A stretch of 36,437 bases of DNA, from contig MWCT01000022.1 in the NCBI GenBank assembly GCA_002070185.1, positions 1 through 36,437 of the forward strand, given 5' to 3'. The translations under genes and the position numbers were made by a program. A model generated the notes under the pieces. It was not told the DNA's origin, did not search any database, and saw nothing but the letters and a program-made list of their open reading frames with translations. This document shows, piece by piece, positions 1-15,500 of the stretch. This DNA comes from a candidate division BRC1 bacterium ADurb.Bin183. GTDB taxonomy: Bacteria > Sumerlaeota > Sumerlaeia > MWCT01. How positions within the stretch are numbered: the first letter of the stretch is position 1; each line of letters begins with the position of its first letter.

Positions 1-389
1 GCCCCGCGGGACAAGCGAATCCCGCTCCTCCAGTTGGACCCGCCTTGGGACAGCACGGTGTGAATATCATGGAGTTTTGCAAACAGTTCAACGCAAGAAC
101 CAAAGAGCAACAAGGGCTTATCATCCCCGCCCTGATTACAATTTATCAGGATCATAGTTTCACTTTCGAGCTGAAGAGCCCGCCTGCTTCGGTTCTTTTG
201 AAACGCTCGGCAGGTTTGGCAAAAGGGTCGGCTGTTCCCAACAAGGACAAAGTTGGAAAGGTGACAAAATCTCAGGTTATTGAAATTGCGAAGCTCAAGC
301 AAAAAGACTTGAATTCGGCAACCATCGAAGCCGCGGCTCGGATGGTCGAAGGTTCCGCCCGAAGCATGGGCATTGATGTTATACCATAA
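1..389 (+). CDS. rplK: 50S ribosomal protein L11 (5' truncated)
   Basis: L11 binds the GTPase-associated region of 23S rRNA and anchors the L10/L12 stalk. The reading frame is open from base 3 with no start inside the window. The first visible residues ([20 protein letters not shown]) are the conserved N-terminal L11 motif, so only roughly the first 20 residues are missing. The rest shows the linker, then the C-terminal RNA-binding domain with [22 protein letters not shown] and a [12 protein letters not shown] ending. It is followed 47 bases later by rplA, as in most bacteria. nusG and secE would be expected just upstream, outside the window. Identification is secure; only the 5' boundary is artificial. 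Confidence 0.97.
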   Translation, partial: PAGQANPAPPVGPALGQHGVNIMEFCKQFNARTKEQQGLIIPALITIYQDHSFTFELKSPPASVLLKRSAGLAKGSAVPNKDKVGKVTKSQVIEIAKLKQKDLNSATIEAAARMVEGSARSMGIDVIP

Positions 390-436
390 TTTGAATTTAT
401 TACTCTGGCTTTTTACAAAAGTATAAGGAGAAATCC

Positions 437-1132
437 ATGAAACGCGGGAAGAAATATCAGGCGGTCGCTGGGAAAGTGGATCGCACAAAAACGTACAGCA
501 TACCGGAAGCCGTGAATCTTCTTCGGGAGGTTAAGTGGGCGAATTTTGATGAAAGCGTAAATCTTGATTTAAAGCTGACTGTTGACCCACGCCGTGCGGA
601 TCAACAGATTCGCGGGACGGTCGTGCTCCCGCATGGAACGGGCAAAAAGATTCGTGTGTGCGTTTTTGTCAAGGGCGAAAAAGCCCGCGAAGCAACAGAG
701 GCAGGCGCTGATTATGTCGGCGGCGATGAACTGGTTGAAAAGGTTCAGGGCGGCTGGACAGATTTTGAGGCGGCGATTTCCACGCCGGATATGATGAAGT
801 CGGTTGGCAAGTTGGGGAAGGTTCTTGGACCTCGCGGTCTTATGCCCAATCCTAAAACCGGAACTGTTACTTTTGATCTGGCGCAAGCCATCAACCAAAT
901 CAAAGGCGGGCGTGTTGAATATCGTCTTGACCGCCTCGCAAACATGCATGTTCTTGTTGGAAAAACATCCTTTAACAACGAACAGCTGGTTGATAATGTC
1001 ACAACTCTTGTTGACGCTGTTATCAAAGCAAAACCTTCATCGGCGCGCGGGCAATTTATTAAATCTATTACCTTAAGTTCTACGATGAGCCCGGGCATTC
1101 GCATTGATATCACCCCCGCGAAAGCGGAATGA
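437..1132 (+). CDS. rplA: 50S ribosomal protein L1
   Basis: L1 forms the mobile stalk that helps release tRNA from the E site, and in many bacteria it represses its own operon. The 231-residue length is normal. The N-terminus ([20 protein letters not shown]) and the strongly conserved block [20 protein letters not shown] (about residues 126-145) are diagnostic. The ATG is preceded by AAGGAG at 425-430 with 6-base spacing. It lies between rplK and the L10 leader in the standard order. Confidence 0.98.
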   Translation: MKRGKKYQAVAGKVDRTKTYSIPEAVNLLREVKWANFDESVNLDLKLTVDPRRADQQIRGTVVLPHGTGKKIRVCVFVKGEKAREATEAGADYVGGDELVEKVQGGWTDFEAAISTPDMMKSVGKLGKVLGPRGLMPNPKTGTVTFDLAQAINQIKGGRVEYRLDRLANMHVLVGKTSFNNEQLVDNVTTLVDAVIKAKPSSARGQFIKSITLSSTMSPGIRIDITPAKAE

Positions 1133-1170
1133 TATTAGTTTGTCGGTTGGTTTTAATATATTTTGGAATA

Positions 1171-1233
1171 CCTGTCCAAAGACAGTAGGTCCTCATAAAG
1201 GGGATAAGGCAGAGAGCCGCCTACCGAGGCAGG
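1171..1233 (+). promoter_or_regulatory. L10 leader (autoregulatory rplJ mRNA element)
   Basis: The 251-base rplA-rplJ gap holds an L10-leader-like fold. An outer stem CCTG (1171-1174) pairs with CAGG (1230-1233). An inner stem GTAGG (1185-1189) pairs with CCTAC (1220-1224). The internal loop holds CCAAAGACA on the left and CGAGG on the right, which closely resembles the kink-turn consensus of the Rfam L10_leader family. In that family the L10(L12)4 complex binds the element and represses rplJ-rplL. The remaining leader (1234-1383) can form short stems, for example GGAGA with TCTCC, but no clear terminator was seen. Confidence 0.8.
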
Positions 1234-1383
1234 GTTGCGAAGTGGAGAATCAAATTAAAAATTGCTCTCCTATCGTTCCCTCAGAGGAAGGCGTAAATTT
1301 CTGCATGACCCCCGGACCGCTTAAACATCAAGGTTGGATCGCTCTGCTGCGGGGATTCAGCCGGAAAAGAAAGGGGTGAAATA

Positions 1384-1908
1384 ATGGTCAAGCAGATTAA
1401 AAAAGACGCAGTGGAGAGCCTTACCACCAAGTTCAAAAAGGCAAAATCGGTGGTCATGACCGATTATCGGGGCATGACAGTTGCCGAGATGACCAATCTC
1501 CGTAAGGCTTTGCGAGCGGAGCGCGTTGAATATCGTATCGCGAAAAACCGCCTTGCCCGCATTGCCATCAAAGAGGCAGGAAGCGAGGCTGCCGATGAAT
1601 TCCTTATCGGGACAACAGCTATCGCCTTTGGTTACGATGACCCTGTCGTTCCTGCCCGAATCCTCAACGAATTTGCCAAAACAAACGAAAAACTCAAATT
1701 CAAAGGCGGTTTGCTCGAAGGCAAAAAAATCAACATTGCCACAATTGAAAAGTTGGCAAAACTGCCGTCCAAGGAACAACTCCTAAGCAGATTGTTGGGC
1801 TCCCTGCAGGGACCGTCCAGCAAACTTGCTATGGCTATCAATCAGGCGGCGTCAAAAATTGTTTACGCCCTGAAAGCTATTGAAGAGCAAAAAAAGGCTC
1901 AGGGTTAA
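1384..1908 (+). CDS. rplJ: 50S ribosomal protein L10
   Basis: L10 is the stalk base that binds 23S rRNA near L11 and carries L12 dimers on its C-terminal helix. At 174 residues it has normal length. Typical segments are [20 protein letters not shown] near residues 20-39, [18 protein letters not shown], and the [18 protein letters not shown] segment with a helical C-terminal end ([14 protein letters not shown]) for L12 binding. The ATG has AGGGGTGA just upstream (1372-1379). It sits directly downstream of the L10 leader, so translation is probably feedback-controlled by L10/L12. Confidence 0.98.
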   Translation: MVKQIKKDAVESLTTKFKKAKSVVMTDYRGMTVAEMTNLRKALRAERVEYRIAKNRLARIAIKEAGSEAADEFLIGTTAIAFGYDDPVVPARILNEFAKTNEKLKFKGGLLEGKKINIATIEKLAKLPSKEQLLSRLLGSLQGPSSKLAMAINQAASKIVYALKAIEEQKKAQG

Positions 1909-1946
1909 TTCTTTCATTTAAAAAACACAAAAAAGGAGTAATTAAA

Positions 1947-2333
1947 ATGTCAGATAATGTTCTTTCCAATCAAGAAATTGTCGAGTCTTTGAAGAAAAAG
2001 ACCTTGCTTGAGATTAGCGAGCTGGTCGAGTTGATTGAAACCACTTTTGGTGTTTCCGCAGCGCCTGTGGCTGTTGCCGCCGCCGGATCTGCCGCAGCTC
2101 CAGCTGAAGCAGTTGAGGAAAAAACAGAGTTTACGGTTATCCTGAAATCCTTCGGCGCTAACAAAATCAACGTCATTAAAGAGATCCGCGCCATAACCAA
2201 CCTTGGTCTCAAAGAGGCAAAGGAATTGGTCGAAGCCGCGCCTAAAGAGGTCGCAAAGGATGTTAGCAAGGCTGAAGCCGAAGATATCAAAAAGAAGTTG
2301 GAATCAGCTGGCGCAACAGTGGAATTGACTTAA
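1947..2333 (+). CDS. rplL: 50S ribosomal protein L7/L12
   Basis: L12 is the multicopy stalk protein that recruits translational GTPases. The 128-residue product has the standard three parts: an N-terminal dimerisation helix pair ([17 protein letters not shown]), an Ala/Val/Pro-rich hinge (about residues 36-55) and the globular C-terminal domain with [20 protein letters not shown] and [22 protein letters not shown] motifs (here [12 protein letters not shown]). AAGGAG at 1933-1938 precedes the ATG. It is co-transcribed with rplJ 38 bases upstream. Confidence 0.98.
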   Translation: MSDNVLSNQEIVESLKKKTLLEISELVELIETTFGVSAAPVAVAAAGSAAAPAEAVEEKTEFTVILKSFGANKINVIKEIRAITNLGLKEAKELVEAAPKEVAKDVSKAEAEDIKKKLESAGATVELT

Positions 2334-2351
2334 TCAGTCATTGTGTTCACG

Positions 2352-2378
2352 GCGCCTCAGGGTTTATCTCGGAGGCGC
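2352..2378 (+). terminator. Hairpin in the rplL-rpoB gap, possible attenuator or RNase III site
   Basis: GCGCCTC (2352-2358) is perfectly complementary to GAGGCGC (2372-2378) with a 13-base loop. It lies in the 126-base gap between rplL and rpoB. The following bases (TTTGGGATTCGTTTTA) are only moderately T-rich. It is therefore more likely a partial terminator or processing site that lowers rpoBC expression relative to the ribosomal genes, as known at this junction in other bacteria, than a full stop. Confidence 0.55.
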
Positions 2379-2459
2379 TTTGGGATTCGTTTTAAAGGCT
2401 CCAGGTTTTGGGACAATCCTTTAACGTGGGCTTTTGATTTAATCAGGAGGTGTTCCTGA

Positions 2460-5400
2460 GTGGAAAAATATGAAATAGATCCGATTACAGGCCGGATTGC
2501 CTACCGGCTTGTTCCTGAAATCATGGAAATACCCTACCTTCTGGAAACTCAGAAGAAATCTTATTCGGATTTTCTTCAATTCCAAATCCCTCCTTCTTCA
2601 AGGGAAGTTTATGGGCTCCAGGAGGCTTTTTTAAGTGTATTTCCTATACGCGCCACGAATAATCCATCCACGCTTGAGTTTGTTGAATATTCTTTCGGCA
2701 AGCCCAAATACACGGAATCTGAGTGCATTGATCGCGGGATGACTTACGCCGCGCCTCTTAAGGTCAAGCTTCAACTTATTGTTCGCGAGGAAAATCCTGA
2801 AACACGCCAGGTTGACATCAAGGATATCAAAGAGCAGGATACATACATGGGTGAAATACCTCTGATGACTGCCCATGGAACGTTCATCATCAATGGAGCT
2901 GAGCGTGTTATTGTCAGCCAACTGCATCGCTCCCCTGGCGTTTCTTTCTCCTCCGCCATCCACCCCAACGGTAAAACCACATATAGCGCGCGCATCATTC
3001 CTTATCGCGGCGCATGGGTGGAATTCGAAATTGATATTTACAACGTTATGTATGTCATGATTGACCGCAAACGGCGCATTCCGGCAACGACATTTCTGCG
3101 AACATTCGGCTATGAATCTGAAGAAGATATTGCCCGAGAGTTCTTCCCCACTGAAAAACTCACCCTTGACGATTTCAAAAAAGGCAAAACAAAAATAGGC
3201 AATATGATCTCCAATCTTCATGATTATCTTGGGACCGAATTTATCGAACCCGTGCTTGATCCCAAAACAAAAAAAGTGCTGATTGAGGCAAACACTAAAG
3301 TTACAAAAAAAGCGATCGAAATTCTTAAAAGTTCCGGTGTGCGTTCTGTAAGTTTGACTGTTGCTGATGGTTATCAGGAAATTTTGGGAGCAATCCTTGC
3401 AGCTGATGTTATTGATACGCATACCGGCGAAATCCTTGGCGAGTGCTGGGACCGCGTTACAACAACCCTTTTGAAAAATTGCGCGAGCGCCGGCATCAAG
3501 AAAATCGAAGTTCTAAAGATTTCTCATGATGACACGAACGTCATTCTTAACACGTTGGAAAAAGATAAGGTTCATAGTTACGAAGAGAGTCTGATTGAGT
3601 TCTTCAAAAAACTGCGCCCCGGCAACCCCGTGTCAGTTCTTGCCGGACGGCGCCTCATGGAGGAAATGTTTTTTAATGAACGCCGCTACGACCTGGGCCC
3701 TGTCGGGCGTCATAAAATCAATACACGCTTCAAAATGGATACAACCAACATAAGCCGTCTTCTCTCGCGCCAGGATATTGTGCAGGTCATGAAATATTTG
3801 GTTCGCCTCCAGAAGGATCAGGTGGATGTTGATGATATTGATCACCTTGGCAACCGCCGTGTCCGCTCCGTCGGCGAGCTTTTGGAAAATCAGATTCGCA
3901 TCGGGCTTGCAGACCTTGAAAAAACCGCCCGCGAGCGCATGGCGATTGTAGATCTTGAAAACATGCTTCCGCAGAATTTGATTAACGCCAAGCCGGTTAT
4001 AACCGCCATCAAGGATTTCTTTGGTCGCAGCCAGCTATCGCAATTCATGGATCAGACGAACCCTCTGGCGGAACTCACCCATAAGCGCCGCCTTTCCGCG
4101 CTGGGTCCCGGCGGGCTTTCCCGCGACCGAGCTGGGTTCGAGGTGCGAGACATCCACCACACTCACTATGGTCGTGTCTGCCCCATTGAAACGCCGGAAG
4201 GTCCAAACATCGGTCTTATTTCCTCTTTATCCACTTATGCGCGCATTAACCAATATGGGTTTATCGAAACGCCATATCGGAAGGCGCACAACGGAACGGT
4301 CACCAATGATATTGAATATATGACGGCGGATGTTGAGGATGAATATTGCATCGCTCAGGCAAATGCTGCCCTTGATGAGAATAGCAGATTTACATCGGAT
4401 GCCGTTCTCTGCCGTTATCGCGGCGATTTCCCTCGCGTTCCGCCAAGTGATGTCGAATACATGGACGTCTCCCCTAAACAGTTGGTAAGCGTTTCCGCCG
4501 CGATGATTCCTTTTTTGGAACATGATGACGCCAACCGCGCCTTGATGGGGTCAAACATGCAGCGCCAGGCTGTCCCGCTTCTCTTTCCTGAAGCGCCAAT
4601 TGTGGGAACAGGCATGGAGCGCAAAGTGGCTGTGGATTCAGGCGTCTGCGTCGTGGCAACTCAGGCAGGGACAGTTGACCGTGTTTCTGCACATGAAATT
4701 GTCATCATAAACAAAAAAAATGAGCCTGTTTATTACCCGCTAACCAAATTTAAGAGATCCAACCAAAACACCTGTCTCAACCAGCGCCCGCTTGTTAACG
4801 AAGGCGATACTGTTGTGGCTGGTCAAATTATTGCAGACGGTCCTGCGACCGATAAAGGCGAAATCGCTTTGGGCCGCAACATCATCTGCGCCTTCATGCC
4901 TTGGGGCGGTTATAACTTCGAGGACGCCATCCTCATTTCTGAAAAAATGGTTTATGGCGATGCCTTCACCTCCATCCATATCATGGAGTTTGAAATTGAC
5001 GCCCGTGATACAAAAATGGGCAAAGAGGAAATCACACGGGACATCCCCAATGTCGGGGAGGAAGCCCTGCATAATCTGAATGATAATGGCTTGATTAAAA
5101 TCGGCTCAGAAGTTAAACCCGGTGATATTCTTGTAGGCAAAGTCACTCCCAAGGCTGAGACCGATCTGACCAGCGAGGAGAAACTTTTGCGCGCCATATT
5201 CGGAGAAAAGGCGGGCGATGTTCGCGATGCCTCCCTTAAAGTTCCACCGGGCGCTCACGGAATCGTCATTGATGTAAAGGTCTTCTCCCGCAAGGAACGC
5301 GGGCCTCAAACGGATCGCGACGATAAAGCTGCCATCCTCCGCATTGAAAAAGAGCGCGATAATAAACTGGCTGAAATCTGGGCCAGGTTTGATGCGGAGT

Positions 5401-6485
5401 TGACTGAAATCATCAATTCCATGAAACCAAAAATCGTAAACTTTGAAACTGGCGAAGTGGAATACTCCCCCGGCGCTCCCGTGACTCAAAGTGTTCTTGA
5501 TTATGTGCGGCAATGTCTCAAGACAGGCATGCTTCCTGTTGATGGACGCGCCGGCGCCCGCATCAAATCTATGTTCCATGAAATTATGACCGCTGTGAAC
5601 GATGCGGAGGAAGACGCCTCGAATTACATATCCCGCGTTAAGACGGGCGATGAACTTCCGCCAGGCGTGAACAAGGTGGTCAAGGTTTATATCGCCACGA
5701 AACGTAAAATTGCCGTTGGCGATAAAATGGCGGGTCGCCACGGCAACAAAGGCGTTATCGCTAAGATTTTACCCGTCCACGACATGCCCTTCCTTGAAGA
5801 CGGCACGCCGGTGGACATTGTTTTGAATCCGCTCAGTGTTCCCTCCCGTATGAACATCGGTCAAATTCTTGAGACCCATCTGGGTTGGGCAGCCAAAGCG
5901 CTTGGCTTGAAAATAGCAACGCCGATTTTTGACGGCGCAACCGAAATATTAGTTCGGGATCTTCTTCAGAAAGCAAAGGTCAACGAAACCGGGCAGACCA
6001 TTCTTTATGACGGTTTGACCGGTGAGCCGTTTGACCGCCCAGTCACAGTGGGTTACATCTATATGATGAAGTTGGCGCACCTTGTTGAAGATAAGATGCA
6101 TGCCCGCGCCATCGGACCTTATTCTCTTGTCACTCAGCAGCCTCTTGGCGGCAAGGCGCAGTTCGGCGGACAGCGCTTCGGCGAAATGGAAGTCTGGGCA
6201 TTGGAGGCTTACGGGGCGGCTTATACGTTGCAGGAGCTCTTGACTGTCAAAAGCGACGACGTCAATGGGCGCACCCGCATCTATGAATCCATCGTAAAAG
6301 GGCGCAATTCTCTTTCTCCGGGAATTCCGGAATCGTTCAATGTTCTCGTCAAGGAGCTTCAGGGGCTGGGGCTGAATATGGAGCTCATGGCGCAACAAGA
6401 GTTGGAGCAGGAGCCGATGGATGAAGAGATTGAAGAAGAAGAAGAGCCGATAGATCTTCTTTCCGATGACGACGAAGATGAGTAG
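2460..6485 (+). CDS. rpoB: DNA-directed RNA polymerase beta subunit
   Basis: RpoB is one of the two large subunits forming the polymerase active-site cleft. The 1341 residues match the E. coli-size version. Visible landmarks are [18 protein letters not shown] in the lobe, the rifampicin pocket at about residues 524-550 ([20 protein letters not shown], wild-type-like), [23 protein letters not shown] and the C-terminal clamp segment [19 protein letters not shown]. Between about residues 955 and 1070 is a lineage-specific helical insertion ([20 protein letters not shown] onward), at the place of E. coli beta-SI2. The protein ends in a very acidic tail. The start is GTG with AGGAGGT at 2445-2451 and 8-base spacing. 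It ends at TAG, which shows TAG is a stop in this organism. Confidence 0.98.
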   Translation: MEKYEIDPITGRIAYRLVPEIMEIPYLLETQKKSYSDFLQFQIPPSSREVYGLQEAFLSVFPIRATNNPSTLEFVEYSFGKPKYTESECIDRGMTYAAPLKVKLQLIVREENPETRQVDIKDIKEQDTYMGEIPLMTAHGTFIINGAERVIVSQLHRSPGVSFSSAIHPNGKTTYSARIIPYRGAWVEFEIDIYNVMYVMIDRKRRIPATTFLRTFGYESEEDIAREFFPTEKLTLDDFKKGKTKIGNMISNLHDYLGTEFIEPVLDPKTKKVLIEANTKVTKKAIEILKSSGVRSVSLTVADGYQEILGAILAADVIDTHTGEILGECWDRVTTTLLKNCASAGIKKIEVLKISHDDTNVILNTLEKDKVHSYEESLIEFFKKLRPGNPVSVLAGRRLMEEMFFNERRYDLGPVGRHKINTRFKMDTTNISRLLSRQDIVQVMKYLVRLQKDQVDVDDIDHLGNRRVRSVGELLENQIRIGLADLEKTARERMAIVDLENMLPQNLINAKPVITAIKDFFGRSQLSQFMDQTNPLAELTHKRRLSALGPGGLSRDRAGFEVRDIHHTHYGRVCPIETPEGPNIGLISSLSTYARINQYGFIETPYRKAHNGTVTNDIEYMTADVEDEYCIAQANAALDENSRFTSDAVLCRYRGDFPRVPPSDVEYMDVSPKQLVSVSAAMIPFLEHDDANRALMGSNMQRQAVPLLFPEAPIVGTGMERKVAVDSGVCVVATQAGTVDRVSAHEIVIINKKNEPVYYPLTKFKRSNQNTCLNQRPLVNEGDTVVAGQIIADGPATDKGEIALGRNIICAFMPWGGYNFEDAILISEKMVYGDAFTSIHIMEFEIDARDTKMGKEEITRDIPNVGEEALHNLNDNGLIKIGSEVKPGDILVGKVTPKAETDLTSEEKLLRAIFGEKAGDVRDASLKVPPGAHGIVIDVKVFSRKERGPQTDRDDKAAILRIEKERDNKLAEIWARFDAELTEIINSMKPKIVNFETGEVEYSPGAPVTQSVLDYVRQCLKTGMLPVDGRAGARIKSMFHEIMTAVNDAEEDASNYISRVKTGDELPPGVNKVVKVYIATKRKIAVGDKMAGRHGNKGVIAKILPVHDMPFLEDGTPVDIVLNPLSVPSRMNIGQILETHLGWAAKALGLKIATPIFDGATEILVRDLLQKAKVNETGQTILYDGLTGEPFDRPVTVGYIYMMKLAHLVEDKMHARAIGPYSLVTQQPLGGKAQFGGQRFGEMEVWALEAYGAAYTLQELLTVKSDDVNGRTRIYESIVKGRNSLSPGIPESFNVLVKELQGLGLNMELMAQQELEQEPMDEEIEEEEEPIDLLSDDDEDE

Positions 6486-6545
6486 TGCCAGAGATTTGTA
6501 TCAAGTCTGATAAATTTTTCCTGTTTAATCAGGAGGTTTTCCCAT

Positions 6546-10805
<4,260 letters not shown>

Positions 10806-10830
10806 AAAATCGTTAGCTCATTAAATGAAT

Positions 10831-10867
10831 GCGGTGTTTGGAATATTCCCAAACACCGCTTTTTTTT
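10831..10867 (+). terminator. Intrinsic terminator of the rpl-rpoBC operon
   Basis: An 11-bp perfect stem, GCGGTGTTTGG (10831-10841) with CCAAACACCGC (10849-10859), has a 7-base loop and is followed by eight T residues (10860-10867). It lies 25 bases after the rpoC stop. On the other strand the hairpin is not followed by a T tract, so it is a weak terminator for the convergent acetyltransferase gene. Confidence 0.95.
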
Positions 10868-10884
10868 GGCAAACTTTTATTATC

Positions 10885-12111
10885 TTAAAAATAATCCGGC
10901 TCGTTGGTGAGTGGATTTTGCAATGGGAAAAGCGCCTCCAATAAAGGCGACACACCCGCAGGGGCTTTCCCGCCTGCTTGAATGCAACGCTCAATAAGGC
11001 GTCCCGCCGACCAATAACCAATGACGCTCCGCGTTAGAAGATTCTGCGGCGTTTGCAAAGTCTGAAATGTTTTTACAAGCGAGTTTTTAATTGAGATTTT
11101 GCCTTTGTTAAAAGCCAAAGATGCCTTGCCTGCATCCGCCGCTTCAAAATTAATCCCGCCCTCTGCGCCGGCAAAATCGGAGTTTTTTAACCGCCGCTCT
11201 AAAACTGGTTTTATCTCTTTGAGAAGCTGCGGCAGATTGACGATTCGAAGCATCGCTTGCCCTTGACCCTCCGCAAGATATTGCGATACGACGCGAGCGC
11301 CAAAATCTCTGAGAAACTCGAAAAATGGGTCGTCGGGGGCGATTCGATATTCTAATTCGGATGGGTAAACATCTTTATATTTTTCAATATGGAAAACAAC
11401 AATGGCATGGCGCGCCTCATCTGAGGGCGCCACCACTTCCGCCGCGTATCCGCCGCCTCCCCAAACCGATTTGAGGATGACATATCCGATAGGGACATCG
11501 TTTGAGCTGCATGCCACAAATAGTTCTTTCGGTTCTAACATTTTATACCAACAGGCTGGAATGCGTTTGATTGAACCGGTTTTGTTTCGGTAGTTATCGT
11601 TATATAATTTATCCAGCGCTGGAATGTCCGCCTCTCGGCAGGGACGAACCGCCAGCGGGGATTTTATCTGAGCTAAAAATCTGACCGGGGCAAAAACTTT
11701 AAAACTCCCCATTGCTTCTATGTATCCGAATTTGTGATAAAAATTGGGAATGCCATAAAGCATGCTAATAGGATAATTATTTTGGCGCATGTAATCAATC
11801 GAGTCGTTCATCAAATGGGAGGAGATGTTTTTTCCCCGAGCATCGGGATGCGTAAAAACATCGCCAATGCCTGCCATTTTGATAGCGCAATAGCCAATCC
11901 GCATCCATTTCTCCACAATGCTTACATGCCCCAGAATGCGTCCATCTTCTTTTGCCAGCCGGGAGTGTTCCGGTTTATAGAAGGGGTCTTTCGTTTGGTA
12001 ATCCATTCTGATTTTATAAAACTCATACCAGTTTTTTTGTCTGAATATTTTCCCCATCATATCGGCGATTTCTTCAAGGTCGTGTTTTGTTTTGGCAAAT
12101 GTAAATTCCAT
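10885..12111 (-). CDS. GNAT-family N-acetyltransferase, Eis-like
   Basis: A 408-residue acyl-CoA-dependent acetyltransferase with predicted cytoplasmic location. The N-terminal GNAT domain (about residues 1-150) contains the acetyl-CoA-binding signature in HPDARGKNISSHLM and the C-terminal GNAT strand/helix NFYHKFGYIEAMG. A second, degenerate GNAT-like region follows (about 155-290), then a C-terminal part (300-408) that resembles the SCP2-like tail of Eis-type enzymes. This three-part layout and the ~400-residue length point to the Eis/Acetyltransf_9 group; the substrate cannot be told. AAGGGGG lies 6 bases before the ATG. It is transcribed alone, convergent with rpoC. Confidence 0.8.
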   Translation of the reverse strand: MEFTFAKTKHDLEEIADMMGKIFRQKNWYEFYKIRMDYQTKDPFYKPEHSRLAKEDGRILGHVSIVEKWMRIGYCAIKMAGIGDVFTHPDARGKNISSHLMNDSIDYMRQNNYPISMLYGIPNFYHKFGYIEAMGSFKVFAPVRFLAQIKSPLAVRPCREADIPALDKLYNDNYRNKTGSIKRIPACWYKMLEPKELFVACSSNDVPIGYVILKSVWGGGGYAAEVVAPSDEARHAIVVFHIEKYKDVYPSELEYRIAPDDPFFEFLRDFGARVVSQYLAEGQGQAMLRIVNLPQLLKEIKPVLERRLKNSDFAGAEGGINFEAADAGKASLAFNKGKISIKNSLVKTFQTLQTPQNLLTRSVIGYWSAGRLIERCIQAGGKAPAGVSPLLEALFPLQNPLTNEPDYF

Positions 12112-12292
12112 TGTATTCCCCCTTTATTGGCATAAATTATCCTTTCTATGATTAATTTTCAATCCACGGTCAAGGTATTTTCAATTAAAAATAATTTAAA
12201 ATTTCCCTTGAATCCGTCAATTGAGGCGAAGTAATAATTCATTTCGTTTTGTGCCGCGAGTAAAGATGTTCTTTGCAAATTTCTTTGTCTTT

Positions 12293-12378
12293 GCCGAAGT
12301 GGCGGAACTGGCATACGCGCATGGTTGAGGGCCATGTGGACATTGTCCTTGGGGGTTCAAGTCCCCCCTTCGGCACCA
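12293..12378 (+). tRNA. tRNA-Leu, anticodon GAG
   Basis: The acceptor stem GCCGAAG (12293-12299) pairs with CTTCGGC (12368-12374). Discriminator A and an encoded CCA (12376-12378) follow. The anticodon stem CATGG/CCATG (12320-12324 and 12332-12336) encloses TTGAGGG with anticodon GAG at 12327-12329, reading CUC and CUU. A long variable arm (class II) and a GGGGG-TTCAAGT-CCCCC T arm fit leucine tRNA. Confidence 0.96.
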
Positions 12379-12395
12379 TAATCACCACACCTTAG

Positions 12396-12426
12396 CATCC
12401 CGCAAAGTCTTGCGGGATGTTTTTTA
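12396..12426 (+). terminator. Intrinsic terminator after tRNA-Leu
   Basis: CATCCCGCA (12396-12404) pairs perfectly with TGCGGGATG (12411-12419) around a 6-base loop, followed by seven T residues (12420-12426). It starts 17 bases after the tRNA CCA end, so the tRNA is likely a monocistronic unit insulated from the protease gene downstream. Confidence 0.93.
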
Positions 12427-12455
12427 TTCCGGCTGATGTATAGCGGCATTATTCA

Positions 12456-12485
12456 TTGACAAGCGCCCGCATCAAAATGTATAAG
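12456..12485 (+). promoter_or_regulatory. Sigma70-type promoter for the M6 protease gene
   Basis: A perfect TTGACA at 12456-12461 is followed, after an 18-base spacer, by TATAAG at 12480-12485 (5 of 6 matches to TATAAT). Transcription would start near 12492, about 30 bases before the ATG at 12523. This places the large secreted protease under its own, apparently strong, housekeeping-type promoter. Confidence 0.75.
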
Positions 12486-12522
12486 AAAATGAATTAATTG
12501 AAAGATAGAAAGGCGACATATT

Positions 12523-15500
12523 ATGAGGAAATTTTTTGAATATAACGTGTTGGTCTTATTGGCGCTGTTTTTCTTTTTTTCAAGTTCAAAGAGTTATCCA
12601 ACAGCGCCGCCCGGTCCGGGCGATATTGAAAAATATAAAAAGGATGGCACGCTTGAAGAGCGGCTTAAGTTTGGTGAGAAACTTCAAACCTACAAGGCGC
12701 ATCCCGACCTTGTGAAACGTATGAAGGCGCGGCTTGAGGCTAAAAAGGAGGGTAGGGTTTTTGATGAGAAGGGCTTTCCTTATAAAACGGGACTGCCATC
12801 AATAGGTTCGCCCAGAATGTTTGCACTCCTCATCGAATTTCCGGATTATCCACATACTCAGGATTTCTCGATTTTTCAAAACCAACTTTTTGGCAATGGC
12901 AATTCGGCTAATTATCCTTATGAAAGTCTGAGGAATTATTATATTAGATCTTCCTATGGGCAGCTGAACATTCAAGGCGAAGTTTATCCGTGGCACATGG
13001 CTTCACATAACCGAGATTATTATACCGATAATGTCAAAGAAGCCGTTATTGAGGCGTTAGACGCCCTTAAAGACACTGTGGATTTCACCCAATATGATAA
13101 CAACGACGACGGCGAGATTGATTATTTCATCTGTTATTGGACTGGACCTGACACCGGCTGGAACACAACATTTTGGGCATGGTGTGATATGGGTGGGATT
13201 AATTTCCACGATGATCCTTATCGTGTGGATGGCAAGTCTCTTAAGGTTTTTTCATGGGTCTGGGAGAAAAACGATGGGCAGGGGGAACCCAGTTTTTCTC
13301 CCCGTGTTTCCATTCATGAAACGGGGCATGGTCTTGGGTTGCCCGATTACTACGATTACAAAGACTCTGTGGGTCCTAAGGGCGGGCTTGGGGGGTTGGA
13401 TATGATGGACAGCGCCCGGTGGGATCATAATGCCTTTAGCAAGTTTCTCCTCGGCTGGATGGGCGCATATATTATCGGGGACATTAATGTTATTCATAAT
13501 GTCACACTACGACATGCCGACACATATCCCGATGCGGTTGTTATCATGCCTCATTGTTCGGGGAATCTTTTTGATGAATACTTTGTTGTTCAGAACCGTA
13601 TCCGGAGCGGCAACGACGATACTCTTACCGGCTCAACCCCGCTTCCTAATCAGGGACTTGTTATTTTTCATGTTAATGCAAAATTGAGCTCCTATACAGA
13701 CGATTTTCGCTATGATAATAGTTACACAGATTATAAATTAATCCGTTTGATGGAGGCGGACGGTCTGGAACAAATTGAAAAAAATTTAGGCGCAGACGCG
13801 GGAGATTTCTACACTGAAGGGACAAGCCTTTCTTCTATATCAACCCCCAATAGCAACAGCTATTTCAAAACCAATCTTAATGGAGCTTATATTACCAATA
13901 TCTCGCCCGGCCTTTATGCTCGTTCCGCTACCTATATCAATGCCGCGAATAAGCTTTTTGCAGATTTAAGCACTGCGCTTGATAATAAAGAACTCTCTTT
14001 TATCACCGGTGGCGACTCCATCTGGTATGGTGTATTAAAATCCGACGCCATCGGTTCACATGCCGCCCAGAATGCGCTCATTATGGATGGTCAAAGCGTC
14101 TGGATTAAAACAACGGTCAAGGGGCAGGGAACAGTGACATTCGACTGGATGGTTTCTTCCCAACAAAACAAAGACTTTTTGGAATTTTTTATTGACGGCG
14201 CCTTAGTCAAAAGCATCAGCGGAACGACAGATTGGATAAGCGAGTCATATCGTATCTCCAAAACTGGCACTGGTTCCCATACGCTCCTCTGGAAATACCG
14301 CAAGGATGGAAGCGGCTCAGCTGGAGAGGATCGCGGCTGGGTGGACAACGTCCAATGGACATCCATATCTCCAACACTTGCGGAAGCGCTTGATAATAAG
14401 GATCTTATTTGGATAGCAGACGGCGATAATGGCTGGTATGGGCAGACGGCAAACTTTTATTTCGGGGACAGCGCAGCCCGAAGCGATATCATCTCGCATA
14501 ATCAGAGCGCGTGGCTTAAAACACAGGTTCATGATTCGGGCACCTTAAACTTCGTCTGGAAAACAGCCTCTGAGCTAAACGGTGATTTTTTGAGATTCAT
14601 GCTTGATGGTTATGAGAAAGATAAAATAAGCGGAACCACCCTATGGCAGCCTAAATCAATATTTATTCAGGACGATGGCATTCATAATCTAACGTGGAAA
14701 TATACCAAAAATGCAAGCGGGTCTGCCTCATCCGATTGCGGATATTTGGACAATGTTGAATTTTTCCCGACTGAGGCGCTTGCTGAAGCCCTTGATAATA
14801 ATCTTCTTTCTTTTAGAACCGGTCCCGGCTACAAATGGTATTACCAGAATAACTTTTCCTATTATGGGGGCGATGCCGCCCAGTGCGGTTATTATCCCAG
14901 CCCCAATCTGAAATCTTCATTTGAAACAACGGTGGACTTTCCGGGTGAGGTTGTATTTTTCTGGAAAGTGTCGTCACAAGCTAATCACGACTTTCTTGAA
15001 TTTTATGTGAATGATGTTTTAAAAACCCGCATCAGCGGCGAGCAGGATTGGACCATGGTTTCGCCTATTCCGGTTGTTGCTTCATCCACATTAAAATGGC
15101 AATATTCCAAAGATGGAAGCATCTCCAACGGTTTAGACACCGGTTGGGTTGATAGGGTAATTTTCACAAGCTCTTTATCTCTCGGTACGGCGCTTGACAA
15201 TAAATACCTACCGCTAATAAACACAGGCGATGTCCCTTGGGTTGCCCAAAGTTCCGTCTCATACTATGGAGGCAGCGCCCTTTGTGCTGGACCGTTCCCG
15301 CCACCGTATAAGTTAAGAAAGTCCCAGCTCCAAACAACCCTCACAGGTCCGGGCACTCTGAAATATTATTGGAAGGTCTCATCATGGAGTTCATTGAAGT
15401 TGCTAGTTCGTGGTAAAGAGGTAAAAAAAATCTCCGGAATAAAGGATTGGACACAGGAAACCATTTCTCTTTCTCCCGGAACCCATGACATCCTTTGGTC

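Noticed and set aside
1104..1379. A 91-codon plus-strand open frame overlapping the end of rplA and the L10 leader
   Set aside because: It lies mostly in structured leader RNA, resembles no known protein and has no SD; treated as chance.
10831..10867. Bidirectional terminator shared by rpoC and the acetyltransferase gene
   Set aside because: Only the plus strand has a T tract after the hairpin; the minus strand continues into ATTCATTTAATG.
12112..12292. A clear promoter for the acetyltransferase or the tRNA
   Set aside because: TTGACC (12173-12168) and GATAAT (12141-12136) on the minus strand are 26 bases apart, too far; no well-spaced pair was found for the tRNA either.
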